A stretch of 64,000 nucleotides of DNA from Mycobacterium asiaticum (GCF_001673635.1 NZ_LZMH01000082.1:1-64000), one strand, 5' to 3'; counted from the stretch's first letter, positions 1 to 8,650 are shown. Notes: generated from the sequence alone by a model not told the origin. Program-made: numbers and translations.

Positions 1-288
1 GGGATCCGGGGTGCGGGGGAGATCCTCAAGACCGAGGCCGGCACCCCGAACAGGCTGCTCATCGTGCTTTCCGATGGTTACCCGTACGACGACGGTTACG
101 AAGGCCGCTACGCCGAAGCCGACGCCGCCAAGGCGCTGGTGGAGCTGCGCGCAGACGGTATCGCCTGCCTGTGTCTCTCCATCGGCCCTACCGCCGACAC
201 ATGCTCGTTGCAAAGGGTTTTCGGCTCGGCCGGCTATGCCACCTCCCCGCCCCCAGTCGCGTATAGCCGTATGGCTCAAGCTGATTGA
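1..288 (+). pseudogene. Displaced 3' part of the norD-like gene (inverted fragment)
   Basis: Reading frame 1 from the first base gives GIRGAGEILK and then LLIVLSDGYPYDDGYEGRY. This is the C-terminal half of a von Willebrand A (VWA) domain of the NorD type, including the third metal-site loop (LSDG). It is the direct continuation of the minus-strand gene at 188-1603, which breaks off at GYTRLGAG. The codon GGG at 1-3 fits in register after that point. The genuine NorD-like reading runs to about base 244; the rest of the open frame to 288 is antisense to the other piece. There is no start codon or RBS. It is either a real small inversion or a chimeric join at the sequence edge. Confidence 0.75.
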
Positions 289-1603
289 GACGGGCCCGTC
301 CCACAGCGCCGAATCGTTGTCCGAAGGTCTTGATCGCGGGCAGGTGAACGGCGTGCCTGCCATGGGACCGAAAGGCGTAGACCGCCACGCGATCCCCGAG
401 TTCTTCGAGCGTGGCGGCCATTGTGGCGGCCGTCCTGCGTTGGTGGTCGTGGACGGCCAGGCCCTCCGAATCGGTGTCGGTGGCCGAACCCGAAGCATCG
501 AGCAGGATCAGGACGCCGAGGTTGCGCTCGAGCTTGCGGCGATCCAGGTACACGTGTTCGGGCGGCGAATAGCCGGAGCGCAGATCCACGAACAGGTCCG
601 TGAGGGCCTCGACGTCGAGCTCGTCGCCGTCGGGTCGGGCGCGCAATAGCTTGGGGCCCAGTCCGATCCGTGACAAGCGGCTTCGGAGCACGTCGTCGCG
701 CGTGATTCCGGCCTCCGCGACGTCGGCCGCCGCCGTGAGCGGGAAGGCGATGACCCGGCACCACTGATCCCGGTAGCGCCGGCGGTGCACGTCCCATTCC
801 GGATGCCAGGCACCGCCCACGCCGACGGCGGCACCGGGTTTGCCGTCGTCGGTGAAGCGGATCCGGGTGGGCATTGGCCGGGCCTCGGGACCGGCCGCGC
901 CGGCCCGGCGGACCGCCCGGCTTCGCAATTCCGCGCCCGCGCCGCCGCCCTGCCCGGCCGAGCGCGAACTGCCGAACAGTTTGCGGAAGTAATCCGACAG
1001 CGACTGTGAGCCGGAAAGCGGATTCTCGAACAATCTCAGGATCTTGCTCGAACCCGACCGATCCCCGTCTTCGAAGTCGTCGTCGGCCTCCGGCATATCG
1101 GTTGGCCGGAACTGCAATTGCAGCTCCTGGTCGGTTGCCCTACCCCCGATCGCGGGGGCGGACACGAGCAGACGCGAGGGTTTGATCACCCCGAACCACG
1201 GAGGCGGATCGGCGACCTCGACTCGCCCGCGTGCGACTTCCAGCGACTCGGCCGCCGTCGCCGTGCGCGGGCCGGCAACGAATATCAGCCCGGCAGCGAG
1301 CGGAAGATATCGAGCGAGTTGGTCGATCACCCGTTGGCCTTCGACCGACAGATAACGCCGCGCGACCGACGGACGGGTACGCAACGACTTGACCAGGCTG
1401 CGGTCCAGGCTTCCCGCACCCAGCAGTGCGCTCTGCACCAGCATCTCGCGGCGCTGCTGCGCTACGCCGCCGCCCGCCGAGACAAAGACGACCTGTCCGT
1501 CCGTGTAAGCGGCCTGACCGCCCGGTGCCTCCGCGACATCTACCGACCTGCCCGCGACGTGGGTGGCCAATAGCCGGAAGATGCTGGGGTCGAAGGCTGT
1601 CAC
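188..1603 (-). CDS. norD: NorD-like VWA-domain protein, 3' end disrupted
   Basis: This encodes a VWA-domain protein of the NorD/CbbO type, the usual partner of a MoxR-class AAA+ ATPase in enzyme activation or metal insertion. The VWA metal-ion site DASGS lies near residues 369-373, after a long variable N-terminal region. After GYTRLGAG (about base 247) the frame carries some 20 codons (RWHSRPSRK...) that do not look like NorD and are antisense to the fragment at 1-244. The true C-terminal third of the VWA domain is found there on the plus strand. The ATG overlaps the norQ stop (ATGA), so the two are translationally coupled. As written, the protein would lack part of its metal site. Confidence 0.8.
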   Translation of the reverse strand: MTAFDPSIFRLLATHVAGRSVDVAEAPGGQAAYTDGQVVFVSAGGGVAQQRREMLVQSALLGAGSLDRSLVKSLRTRPSVARRYLSVEGQRVIDQLARYLPLAAGLIFVAGPRTATAAESLEVARGRVEVADPPPWFGVIKPSRLLVSAPAIGGRATDQELQLQFRPTDMPEADDDFEDGDRSGSSKILRLFENPLSGSQSLSDYFRKLFGSSRSAGQGGGAGAELRSRAVRRAGAAGPEARPMPTRIRFTDDGKPGAAVGVGGAWHPEWDVHRRRYRDQWCRVIAFPLTAAADVAEAGITRDDVLRSRLSRIGLGPKLLRARPDGDELDVEALTDLFVDLRSGYSPPEHVYLDRRKLERNLGVLILLDASGSATDTDSEGLAVHDHQRRTAATMAATLEELGDRVAVYAFRSHGRHAVHLPAIKTFGQRFGAVGRARLNQLEPYGYTRLGAGRWHSRPSRKPFATSMCRR

Positions 1604-2421
1604 GGCCGCGGCAATAAGGCATCCACGAGTTCGCCGAGCGCGCGCACCACATCCCGGTCGTCGGAGAGGACTTGGACGATCGCGCAGCGGACGGCGCTGC
1701 GCAGACTCAGGCCTTCGGCGACGAGGCCACCGGCCAGGATCAACATCCGGGTTGACGCCACTTCCCGTAGCGGTGAACCATCGAGGTTTCTGATCGCGTT
1801 GCCAAGGTTGACCAGCAGACGCGCTGTCTCCCGGTCGATTCCGGCTTCATGGGCGACGACTTCGGTCTCGGTCTCGGCCGCAGGAAACTCGAGCTCGATC
1901 GCGATGAAGCGCTGGCGGGTCGACTCTTTGAGATTCTTCAGGACACTCTGATAGCCCGGGTTATAGGAGATGACCAACTGGAATCCGGGGGCCGCGGACA
2001 GTGTGGTGCCGAGCCTATCGACCGGGAGTTCGCGACGGTGATCCGCCAACGGATGAATCACGACGGTCGTGTCCTGTCGCGCCTCCACCACCTCGTCCAG
2101 ATAAAAGATCGCGCCCGTGCGCACCGCCCGGGTCAACGGCCCGTCCACCCAGACCGTCTCACCCCCCTTGAGCAGGAACCGCCCCACCAAATCCGCCGAC
2201 GTCATGTCCTCGTGCCCGGCAACGGTGATCAGCTCACGCCCGAGGCGGTGAGCCATCGCCTCTACAAAGCGCGTTTTCCCACATCCGGTGGGGCCCTTCA
2301 GCAACACCGGCAAGCCTCGGCGGGCCGCGGCGTCGAACACCTCCACCTCATCGCCGATCGGCCGGTAGAACGGAGACTCTGAATCCGCGTGCAGCGTCGG
2401 CGGACGACTATCGGTCAACAA
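1600..2421 (-). CDS. norQ: NorQ/CbbQ-type MoxR AAA+ ATPase
   Basis: A 273-aa AAA+ ATPase of the NorQ/NirQ/CbbQ group. The Walker A motif GPTGCGKT is at residues 43-50 and Walker B FYLDE at about 106-110. The stretch VAGHEDMTSADLVGRF between them is typical of the group. Known members work with a VWA protein to remodel or activate metalloenzymes such as nitric oxide reductase or Rubisco. Here the gene starts one base after an AveC-family gene and overlaps norD by four bases. No norB or norC gene is nearby, so the client may be the AveC-like protein rather than a nitric oxide reductase; that is inference. Confidence 0.88.
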   Translation of the reverse strand: MLTDSRPPTLHADSESPFYRPIGDEVEVFDAAARRGLPVLLKGPTGCGKTRFVEAMAHRLGRELITVAGHEDMTSADLVGRFLLKGGETVWVDGPLTRAVRTGAIFYLDEVVEARQDTTVVIHPLADHRRELPVDRLGTTLSAAPGFQLVISYNPGYQSVLKNLKESTRQRFIAIELEFPAAETETEVVAHEAGIDRETARLLVNLGNAIRNLDGSPLREVASTRMLILAGGLVAEGLSLRSAVRCAIVQVLSDDRDVVRALGELVDALLPRP

Positions 2422-2422
2422 C

Positions 2423-3559
2423 TCAGTTCCCCCGCTTGAACGGAACGATCGTCGGCAGGGTCACTCCCGGCGGAAGTACGAAGTGGCCCTGCGGATCAAT
2501 GTGGCCGGAGTTCTTGCCCGGGATCGGCAGCGCCGGGTCGGGGCAGAGGCGGTCGGTCCCGTCACCACAGATGCCCATGGTGAAGTAGGAGCGCTCCAGC
2601 AGATCTTTCGGCCAGGACTCGGCGTGCAGGGCAAACCATTGCGCGGGGATGTTGTAACAGAAGAAGAAGAACATGCTGCATGCGGCGAAAATGGCGAGAA
2701 ACCGGGTGATTTGCTGTCTGGCGAACCCGCCCCGGATGTCTTCGGTCCCCCGCTCGACGAACGTGCGGCCACGATCGTCGGTGAAGTAGCGCAGTGCGCA
2801 CAGACCCGCCTGTACGCCTCCCCACATCAGCCCTTCGTAGACCGGCCACTGGTAGTAGGTGCCGGCGTTGATCGAGAGTGCCTTGATGGCACCGGGATAG
2901 GTGAACAGTCCCATCGGCATCAGGAACAAGCCCTCGATGACGAAGTCGAAGAAAAAGGTCCAGATGATCAATACACCGATCAGCTTGATGTTGCTGATGT
3001 TCGGCCAGCGCACCTTGGCCCGGCGCATGACCCAGCAGCCCAACATCGTGCAGAGCAGCACCCCGAATGAGTAACCCGGCGCATTCATCAGGATGGGTTC
3101 GGCCATCATGCGGCCCGGCTCACCGAAGGAGACCCAACCGGGGATGTCCTGCACCCACGAACCTCGGTTCCACATCCAGGTGTTGTAGGTGCTCCAGGTG
3201 TTGAAGTAGTTCAACAGAGGGTCCTGAAAGAACAGCAGGCCGCACGCCACCAGCAGCATGCCGTCCAGGGTGATTCGCCGCTCCCGGTGCCAGGGTCTAA
3301 CAATGAAGTGCCACAGGCTAAGTGGTAGACCGACGACGATCACGCCGGTCCAGGTGAGCAGGATCGCCTTCATGTACATGGGCGGGTCGCTGGGCCCAGT
3401 GGGCACTCGTTCGAAGTTGGGCCCGGTTATCCACCGGATCCACACATAGAGCTGGAAGGCCAGGACGGCGCCCCCGATCACCGCCCAGATCCGCACGGGC
3501 TTCGGCGACGGCTGTACCCGGCCGGCGGACAGCGCATCGATGCTCGACAAGCTGCTCAT
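2423..3559 (-). CDS. AveC-family (spirocyclase-like) membrane protein 1
   Basis: A polytopic membrane protein of about 378 aa with roughly six hydrophobic segments. Family marks include FQDPLLNYFNTW, YYQWPVYEGLMWGGVQ and RYFTDDRGRT. It resembles actinobacterial spirocyclase AveC family proteins; AveC itself shapes the spiroketal of avermectin, but the mycobacterial substrate is unknown. A longer open frame exists. I chose the ATG at 3559 because GGGAGGGAGG lies about six bases upstream and the extra N-terminus looks non-coding. It heads an operon with norQ and norD. Its paralogue at 4330-5493 is about 60% identical by eye. A C-terminal extension has the Cys pair of CGDGTDRLCP. Confidence 0.8.
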   Translation of the reverse strand: MSSLSSIDALSAGRVQPSPKPVRIWAVIGGAVLAFQLYVWIRWITGPNFERVPTGPSDPPMYMKAILLTWTGVIVVGLPLSLWHFIVRPWHRERRITLDGMLLVACGLLFFQDPLLNYFNTWSTYNTWMWNRGSWVQDIPGWVSFGEPGRMMAEPILMNAPGYSFGVLLCTMLGCWVMRRAKVRWPNISNIKLIGVLIIWTFFFDFVIEGLFLMPMGLFTYPGAIKALSINAGTYYQWPVYEGLMWGGVQAGLCALRYFTDDRGRTFVERGTEDIRGGFARQQITRFLAIFAACSMFFFFCYNIPAQWFALHAESWPKDLLERSYFTMGICGDGTDRLCPDPALPIPGKNSGHIDPQGHFVLPPGVTLPTIVPFKRGN

Positions 3560-3626
3560 GACGCGCCTCCCTCCCGATGGTCGCGGTTTCCGCCGGCTCG
3601 GCAACGGTAGCCGCACCGGCCGCTAA

Positions 3627-3643
3627 TATACCAATCGGTATCT
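3627..3643. promoter_or_regulatory. Operator-like palindrome between AveC-1 and TetR
   Basis: The core is ATACC-AATC-GGTAT (3628-3641), a perfect 5-bp-arm inverted repeat, inside the longer TATACCAATCGGTATCT. It lies 69 bases upstream of the AveC-1 start and 47 bases upstream of the divergent TetR start. A close match occurs at 5532-5548 before the second AveC gene. A TetR binding site for the product of 3688-4314 is the simplest reading. Confidence 0.6.
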
Positions 3644-3687
3644 CAGTAACCAATAGTTCACCAGGATTCTGTGGCACAATTTCACCC

Positions 3688-4314
3688 ATGGTCGAGCGGT
3701 GGACGCGGGAACGGCGCCTTGAACACACGCGGTCGCTGCTGCTTGATGCCGCCGAAGAGGTCTTCGCCGAAAAGGGTTTCATGGCAGCGTCTCTCGATGA
3801 CATCGCTCATGCCGCCGGCTACACCAAGGGTGCTATCTACAAGCACTTCGCCACCAAGGAAGACCTGTTTCTGGCCGTCAACGACCGGTACTGGCGCCGG
3901 TACTTCGACAACTTCGCCGAAGTGATGTCGACGGCGACACAGATCGGAGCGCGGGAGCTGGACGAGATCGCTGAACGATGGCGCCAACTCGGCCGCGACC
4001 GCGGCGCTCTGCACGCCGCCCTGGGCCACGAATTCACGCTCTATCTGCTGCGGAACCCGGACGCTCGGGAGCGGGTGGCTGCAAAGCGCACGGAAGTCGT
4101 TGACGCGCTTGCCAAATTCATCATCAAAGGCATCGAGCGGCTGGGCGGGGGCCTACTGATCCCGCCGCTGACATTCGCCCACATACTCGTTGCGACCACC
4201 AATTCGATCGAACTGGTAAGCCAACTCGATGATGCCGACCTGTACCGGCCGATCTTGGATCTGTATATGTCGGTCATCAAACTGCCGTCCGCCGCAAAGC
4301 GCTCAGGGCGTTGA
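3688..4314 (+). CDS. TetR-family transcriptional regulator
   Basis: A 208-aa TetR repressor. The N-terminal helix-turn-helix covers about residues 10-57 (AAEEVFAEKGFMAASLDDIA, then YTKGAIYKHFATKEDLF). The C-terminal half is an undefined ligand-binding domain. I used the ATG at 3688 because the upstream open frame runs through the palindromic promoter region. It is divergent from AveC-1 and convergent with AveC-2 (15-bp gap), so it probably controls both through the matching palindromes at 3627-3643 and 5532-5548. The ligand is unknown. Confidence 0.9.
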   Translation: MVERWTRERRLEHTRSLLLDAAEEVFAEKGFMAASLDDIAHAAGYTKGAIYKHFATKEDLFLAVNDRYWRRYFDNFAEVMSTATQIGARELDEIAERWRQLGRDRGALHAALGHEFTLYLLRNPDARERVAAKRTEVVDALAKFIIKGIERLGGGLLIPPLTFAHILVATTNSIELVSQLDDADLYRPILDLYMSVIKLPSAAKRSGR

Positions 4315-4329
4315 CGACGTTGGCGGCGC

Positions 4330-5493
4330 TCAGCCTCCCGGCTCAAAGGGAACCGTCCTGGGCAGCGTCGCGCCCGGCGGCAGCACCAGCCTGCCGTCCG
4401 TGTCGATGTAGCCGGACCGCTTGGTCGGCACCGGCACAACGGGATTCGGGCAGGGCCGGTCGGTACCGTCACCACATATGCCGCCGATGAAGTATGAACG
4501 TCGCTGCACATCCTCGGGCCACGGGTCGGCATGCATGCCGATCCATTGCGCGGGAACGTTGTAGAAGATGAAGAAGCAGGCGCTGACGCCGCCGAAAATG
4601 GCGAGGAAGCGGACGAACTGTTGGCGCACCGCCCCGCCGGGAACACTGTCCAGACCCCGCTCGACGACCGTGCGGCCGCGGTCATCGGTGAAATAGCGCA
4701 GGCAACAGAGCGCCGCCTGAACACCTCCCCACATCAACCCTTCGTAGACCGGCCACTGGTAGTAATGTCCGGCGTTGAGTGAAACCGCCCGGATAGCACC
4801 GGGATACGTATAGAACCCGATGGGCAGCAAGATGCAGCCCTCCATCACCAGATCCAGCAAGAAGGTGCACGCATAGGTCACCGCGATCAGCCGCAGGTTG
4901 CTGATGCCGGGCCATCTCGCCTTGATTCTGCGCATCACCCAGCACCCGACGATCGTGATCAGCAGCACGCCGTAGGCGTAACCCGGGGCATTGGTCAACA
5001 GCGGCTCGGCGACCTGCCGGCCCGGCTCCTCCGGCGAGACCCAGCCCGGAATGTGCGACGACCACGAACCGCGGTTGAACAGCCAGGTGTTGTAGGTGCA
5101 CCAGGTGTTGAGGTAGTTCAACAGCGGGTCCTGGAAGAACATCAAACCCATTGACAGGACCAACATCCCGTCGAGGGTTATCCGCCGCTCGCGCCGCCAC
5201 GGCCGGACGAAGAACCACCACACAGCCAGCGGCAGAGCGGCCCACAGGATGATCGCATTGGCCAGCAGTGGCACCTTCATGTACAGCGGCGGATCGCTCG
5301 GCCCGGCGGGGACCCGCTGGAAGTAGGGCCCGGTGATCCAGCGGAGCCACACGTACAACTGCAGGATCAGCACCGCCCCACCGGCCACCGCCCAGATCCG
5401 GACCGCTCTGATCGAAGGCTGAGCCTGCCCACGTTCGGGGACCGCGGTGATCGATTCGGTGACTGCGGTTGCGCTCTCGACTCGTTCGCGCAT
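4330..5493 (-). CDS. AveC-family (spirocyclase-like) membrane protein 2
   Basis: A 387-aa polytopic membrane protein, clearly paralogous to the one at 2423-3559. It shares FQDPLLNYLNTW, NRGSW, YYQWPVYEGLMWGGVQ, RYFTDDRGRT and the C-terminal CGDGTDRPCP. About 30 cytosolic residues precede the first membrane segment (WAVAGGAVLILQLYVWLRW). The ATG has AGAGGGGG about seven bases upstream. It stands alone, facing the TetR gene, with its own copy of the shared palindrome 40 bases upstream. The paralogues probably arose by duplication around the regulator. Function is inferred only from the family name. Confidence 0.8.
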   Translation of the reverse strand: MRERVESATAVTESITAVPERGQAQPSIRAVRIWAVAGGAVLILQLYVWLRWITGPYFQRVPAGPSDPPLYMKVPLLANAIILWAALPLAVWWFFVRPWRRERRITLDGMLVLSMGLMFFQDPLLNYLNTWCTYNTWLFNRGSWSSHIPGWVSPEEPGRQVAEPLLTNAPGYAYGVLLITIVGCWVMRRIKARWPGISNLRLIAVTYACTFLLDLVMEGCILLPIGFYTYPGAIRAVSLNAGHYYQWPVYEGLMWGGVQAALCCLRYFTDDRGRTVVERGLDSVPGGAVRQQFVRFLAIFGGVSACFFIFYNVPAQWIGMHADPWPEDVQRRSYFIGGICGDGTDRPCPNPVVPVPTKRSGYIDTDGRLVLPPGATLPRTVPFEPGG

Positions 5494-5531
5494 GGTCTCG
5501 TCCCCCTCTACTCACACGGCAACCTCGCGAA

Positions 5532-5548
5532 TATACCAGTGAGTATCT
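5532..5548. promoter_or_regulatory. Operator-like motif upstream of AveC-2
   Basis: TATACCAGTGAGTATCT matches the motif at 3627-3643 (TATACCAATCGGTATCT) at 13 of 17 positions, with the two half-sites identically spaced. It lies 40 bases upstream of AveC-2. Conservation at both AveC promoters supports control by the same TetR. Confidence 0.55.
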
Positions 5549-5601
5549 GAACGACGAACAAGAATCTACGCTCCCGGGCGGGCGGCCGGTTAGCCTCGTA
5601 C

Positions 5602-6363
5602 ATGCTGAAGATCGGCGTCCAGATCCATCCGCAGAACACCACGATGGCCGCGCTGCGCACGGCGTGGCAGGGAGTCGACGACATCGGCGTCGACAGCCTG
5701 TGGACCTGGGACCACTTCTTCCCGCCGTTGTACGGATCCCCCGATGAGGCCCATTTCGAGGGCTGGCAGATCCTCGCCGCGATGGCCGTCACCACCGCCA
5801 AGGTCAACCAGATCGGCATGCTGGTGACCGGCTGTGGCTACCGCAATCCGGACCTGGTGGCCGACATGGCCCGCACCCTCGATCATCTCTCGGGAGGACG
5901 CGCCGTACTGGGCATCGGATCGGGATGGATGGATAAGGACGAAGTCGAATACGGCTACCCGCTACGGACACCCGCGCAGCGACTCGACCTATTGGCCGAG
6001 GCGCTGCCGCGCATTCGGCGTCGCATCGGCCTGCTGCAGCCCGGGCCTATCGGCTCGATGCCCATCCTGATCGGCGGCAACGGCGAACGACGCACCCTTC
6101 GGCTGGTGGCCGAGCATGCCGACATGTGGAACGGCTACGGCGACGCCGAGACCGTCCGTGCCAAGAACCGGGTTATCGACCGGTGGTGTGCGGAAATTGG
6201 CAGGGACCCAGATGAGATCGAACGCACGGTCTGGATAGATCGGGTCGATGCCGAGCTCATCGAATCCCTCGCCACAGCGGGTGCGGACCACCTGATCCTG
6301 GGCTTGCGAGCGCCCTACGACCTGCAGTCGGTCGAACGCCTGGCGGCGGCCCGCAGCGTTTAG
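5602..6363 (+). CDS. LLM-class F420-dependent oxidoreductase
   Basis: A 253-aa luciferase-like TIM-barrel protein. Recognisable features are the N-terminal strand MLKIGVQIHPQNT, WTWDHFFP near residue 35, the NPDLVADMARTLDHLSGGR block near residues 82-100 and GIGSGW just after. Proteins with this layout in mycobacteria use reduced F420 for hydride transfer to small organic substrates. It is slightly shorter than the usual 280-340 aa. The gene is monocistronic, divergent from AveC-2 across a gap of about 108 bp that holds the AveC-2 operator. The substrate is not predictable. Confidence 0.85.
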   Translation: MLKIGVQIHPQNTTMAALRTAWQGVDDIGVDSLWTWDHFFPPLYGSPDEAHFEGWQILAAMAVTTAKVNQIGMLVTGCGYRNPDLVADMARTLDHLSGGRAVLGIGSGWMDKDEVEYGYPLRTPAQRLDLLAEALPRIRRRIGLLQPGPIGSMPILIGGNGERRTLRLVAEHADMWNGYGDAETVRAKNRVIDRWCAEIGRDPDEIERTVWIDRVDAELIESLATAGADHLILGLRAPYDLQSVERLAAARSV

Positions 6364-6449
6364 CGCCGGTCGGCGAGGGTATGCGATTGTCAGCGGCGCA
6401 CAGCCCCGCGCGCCCTTCAGACTCCGCCACTTATGGAGGTGTGTTCGGC

Positions 6450-7016
6450 ATGTCCGAAATGATCGTTGAGACGCCTGACGAGGTTGTCAGTTTCCTCAAA
6501 GCCCAGCATGACCTGATCGAGGACATGTTCGACGAGGTGTTGCACGCGTCCGACCCGCGAGCCCGCGAGAAGCCGTTCATCGAGTTGCGCCAACTGCTCG
6601 CCGTGCATGAGACGGCCGAGGAGATGGTGGTGCACCCGCGACTTCGGCGGGAAGCCGACGACGGCGATGCGATCGTCGAAGCGCTGCTGCACGAAGAGCA
6701 CGAAGCAAAGACGTTGCTGTCGAACATCGAAAACCTGGACGTCACCTCAGAGGAGTTCGTCACCGAGCTGACCAAGCTGCGCGATGCCGTGCTGGCCCAC
6801 GCCGAACATGAGGAGCTCGAAGAGTTTCCCAAGTTGCAGAAGGAAGTCGACACCGACGACCTCAAGCGCATGGCGGCGGCGGTCAAGGCCGCCGAGGCAA
6901 TCGCGCCGACCCGGCCACACCCGGGCGTGGAATCGGCGAAGCTCAACCTCGCCGTCGGGCCGTTCGCCTCGATGCTCGACCGCGCCCGTGACCTGATCAA
7001 GCAAGCAATCGGCTAG
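6450..7016 (+). CDS. Hemerythrin HHE-domain protein
   Basis: A 188-aa, almost entirely helical, acidic protein. It carries the spaced His/Glu ligands of the hemerythrin cation-binding fold: QHDLIEDMFDE near residue 19, HETAEEMVVHP near 53, LLHEEHEAK near 80 and HAEHEELEEFP near 118. Such proteins bind a di-iron centre and sense or detoxify oxygen, NO or peroxide. The ATG at 6450 is chosen because GGAGG lies ten bases upstream; the longer frame adds a non-conserved leader. A small Pro-rich ORF follows at once and may be co-transcribed. Confidence 0.87.
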   Translation: MSEMIVETPDEVVSFLKAQHDLIEDMFDEVLHASDPRAREKPFIELRQLLAVHETAEEMVVHPRLRREADDGDAIVEALLHEEHEAKTLLSNIENLDVTSEEFVTELTKLRDAVLAHAEHEELEEFPKLQKEVDTDDLKRMAAAVKAAEAIAPTRPHPGVESAKLNLAVGPFASMLDRARDLIKQAIG

Positions 7017-7024
7017 GAGCATTG

Positions 7025-7177
7025 ATGAGTTCCCCCGAACCGCGTGAAGACCAAGACCAGGACCAGGCCGCGCAGGCCGCTGAAGCCGCCGATGATGACA
7101 GCGTCGTCTCGCCGCCTGCGTACCCCGCGTACTCCGTCCCCCCACCAGAGGGGCTCGCGGGGAACGAGGATGGCTGA
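7025..7177 (+). CDS. Small acidic, proline-rich hypothetical protein (50 aa)
   Basis: A 50-aa ORF starting eight bases after the hemerythrin stop, with AGGAG five bases before its ATG. The N-terminal half is acidic and Gln/Ala rich (EDQDQDQAAQAAEAADDD). The C-terminal half is Pro/Tyr rich (SPPAYPAYSVPPPEG). There is no signal peptide or membrane segment and I recognise no family. The good RBS and coupling support expression; low complexity keeps confidence moderate. Confidence 0.5.
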   Translation: MSSPEPREDQDQDQAAQAAEAADDDSVVSPPAYPAYSVPPPEGLAGNEDG

Positions 7178-7201
7178 GCAAACCTGGATAGTCTGGGTCA
7201 A

Positions 7202-8650
7202 GTGAGCGTCACACCCGATATCGCCGTCCCCCTGCAGGACCGCTTTTCGCGCGAGCTGCCGGAATTGGCGGTGCCGTGGAAAGCCGAGATACCGCCGGAC
7301 CCGCGATTGCTGGTGCTCAATGAGCCCCTCGCCGTCGAACTCGGCTTGGACCCCGCCTGGTTGCGCAGCGGCGACGGACTGCGGTTTCTGGTGGGCAACC
7401 TGGTGCCCGACGGCGCCGCGCCGGTGGCGCAGGCCTATGCCGGCCATCAGTTCGGCGGTTACGTGCCACGGCTGGGCGATGGGCGGGCCCTGCTGCTCGG
7501 CGAGGTGACAGATACCCAGGGTCGGTTGCGCGACATTCACCTCAAGGGTTCGGGGCGCACGCCGTTCGCCCGCGCCGGCGACGGCCTGGCCGCGGTGGGA
7601 CCGATGCTGCGCGAGTACATCATCAGCGAGGCGATGCACGCACTGGGCGTGCCCACCACGCGATCCCTCGCGGTGGTCGCCACCGGGCGACCTGTCGAGC
7701 GGGACACGGTCCTGCCCGGCGCGCTACTGGTCCGCGTCGCGAGCAGTCACCTGCGCGTTGGTAGCTTCCAATATGCTTCCGCGACAAGGGATGTCGAGTT
7801 GCTACGGCGGCTGGCCGACCATGCCATCGCGCGCCACCACCCGGGGGCTGCCGACGCCGAACGCCCTTACGTCGCACTGTTCGAAAGCGTCGTGGCGGCC
7901 CAGGCGTCGCTGGTGGCGAAATGGATGCTGATCGGGTTCGTGCACGGGGTGATGAACACCGACAATGTGACGATCTCCGGTGAGAGCATCGACTACGGGC
8001 CATGCGCGTTCATGGAGGCCTACGACCCCGACACGGTATTCAGTTCGATCGACTACTGGGGGCGCTACGCCTACGGCAACCAGCCGACCATCGCGCAATG
8101 GAACCTGGCCCGGTTCGCCGAGGCGCTGCTCCCGCTGTTCTCCGAGGACCCGAACGAGGGAGTCGCGTTGGCGGAGAACGCGTTCGGCGGATTCCAGCAC
8201 TACCAGACCGCGTGGCAATCGGGCATGGCCGCCAAGCTGGGCCTGGCCACCGACAAAGCCACGCCGCTGGTTGACGAGCTGCTCACCCTGCTGCACGAGA
8301 GCCACGTCGACTACACCTCGTTCTTCCGTCACCTCGGCGACGCGGCACGTGGTGACGCCGAGGCGGCGCGCGGACGCTTCGTCGACCCCGCACGCTTCGA
8401 CGATTGGGCGACGCGCTGGCGGGCGCTGGGTCCCGACGCCAAGCTGATGGATCGAGTCAATCCGATCTACATTCCGCGCAACCATCTCGTCGAGGAAGCG
8501 CTGGCCGCCGCAACGGCGAACGACCTCGAGCCGCTCGGTCACCTGCTCGACGCCATCACCGCGCCGTACACCGCGCGGCCGGGGCTCGAGCGCTACGCGG
8601 CACCGGCGCCGGTGGATTTCGGCGTTTACCGAACCTTCTGCGGCACCTAG
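7202..8650 (+). CDS. selO: Protein adenylyltransferase SelO (YdiU family)
   Basis: A 482-aa pseudokinase-fold protein that transfers AMP from ATP to Ser, Thr or Tyr of target proteins, linked to redox stress. Hallmarks are GHQFGGYVPRLGDGRALLLGE (about 81-101), LKGSGRTPFARAGDG (114-128) with the nucleotide-binding Lys, and HGVMNTDNVTISG with IDYGP (about 240-260), which supply the catalytic and metal-binding Asp/Asn. Length is normal for the family, and the C-terminus ends in Cys-Gly-Thr as often seen. It starts with GTG and is tandem with the small ORF upstream. Confidence 0.93.
   Translation: MSVTPDIAVPLQDRFSRELPELAVPWKAEIPPDPRLLVLNEPLAVELGLDPAWLRSGDGLRFLVGNLVPDGAAPVAQAYAGHQFGGYVPRLGDGRALLLGEVTDTQGRLRDIHLKGSGRTPFARAGDGLAAVGPMLREYIISEAMHALGVPTTRSLAVVATGRPVERDTVLPGALLVRVASSHLRVGSFQYASATRDVELLRRLADHAIARHHPGAADAERPYVALFESVVAAQASLVAKWMLIGFVHGVMNTDNVTISGESIDYGPCAFMEAYDPDTVFSSIDYWGRYAYGNQPTIAQWNLARFAEALLPLFSEDPNEGVALAENAFGGFQHYQTAWQSGMAAKLGLATDKATPLVDELLTLLHESHVDYTSFFRHLGDAARGDAEAARGRFVDPARFDDWATRWRALGPDAKLMDRVNPIYIPRNHLVEEALAAATANDLEPLGHLLDAITAPYTARPGLERYAAPAPVDFGVYRTFCGT

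Noticed and set aside
1600..5550. Nitric oxide reductase locus
   Set aside because: norQ and norD-like genes are present but no norB or norC; neighbours are AveC-family proteins.
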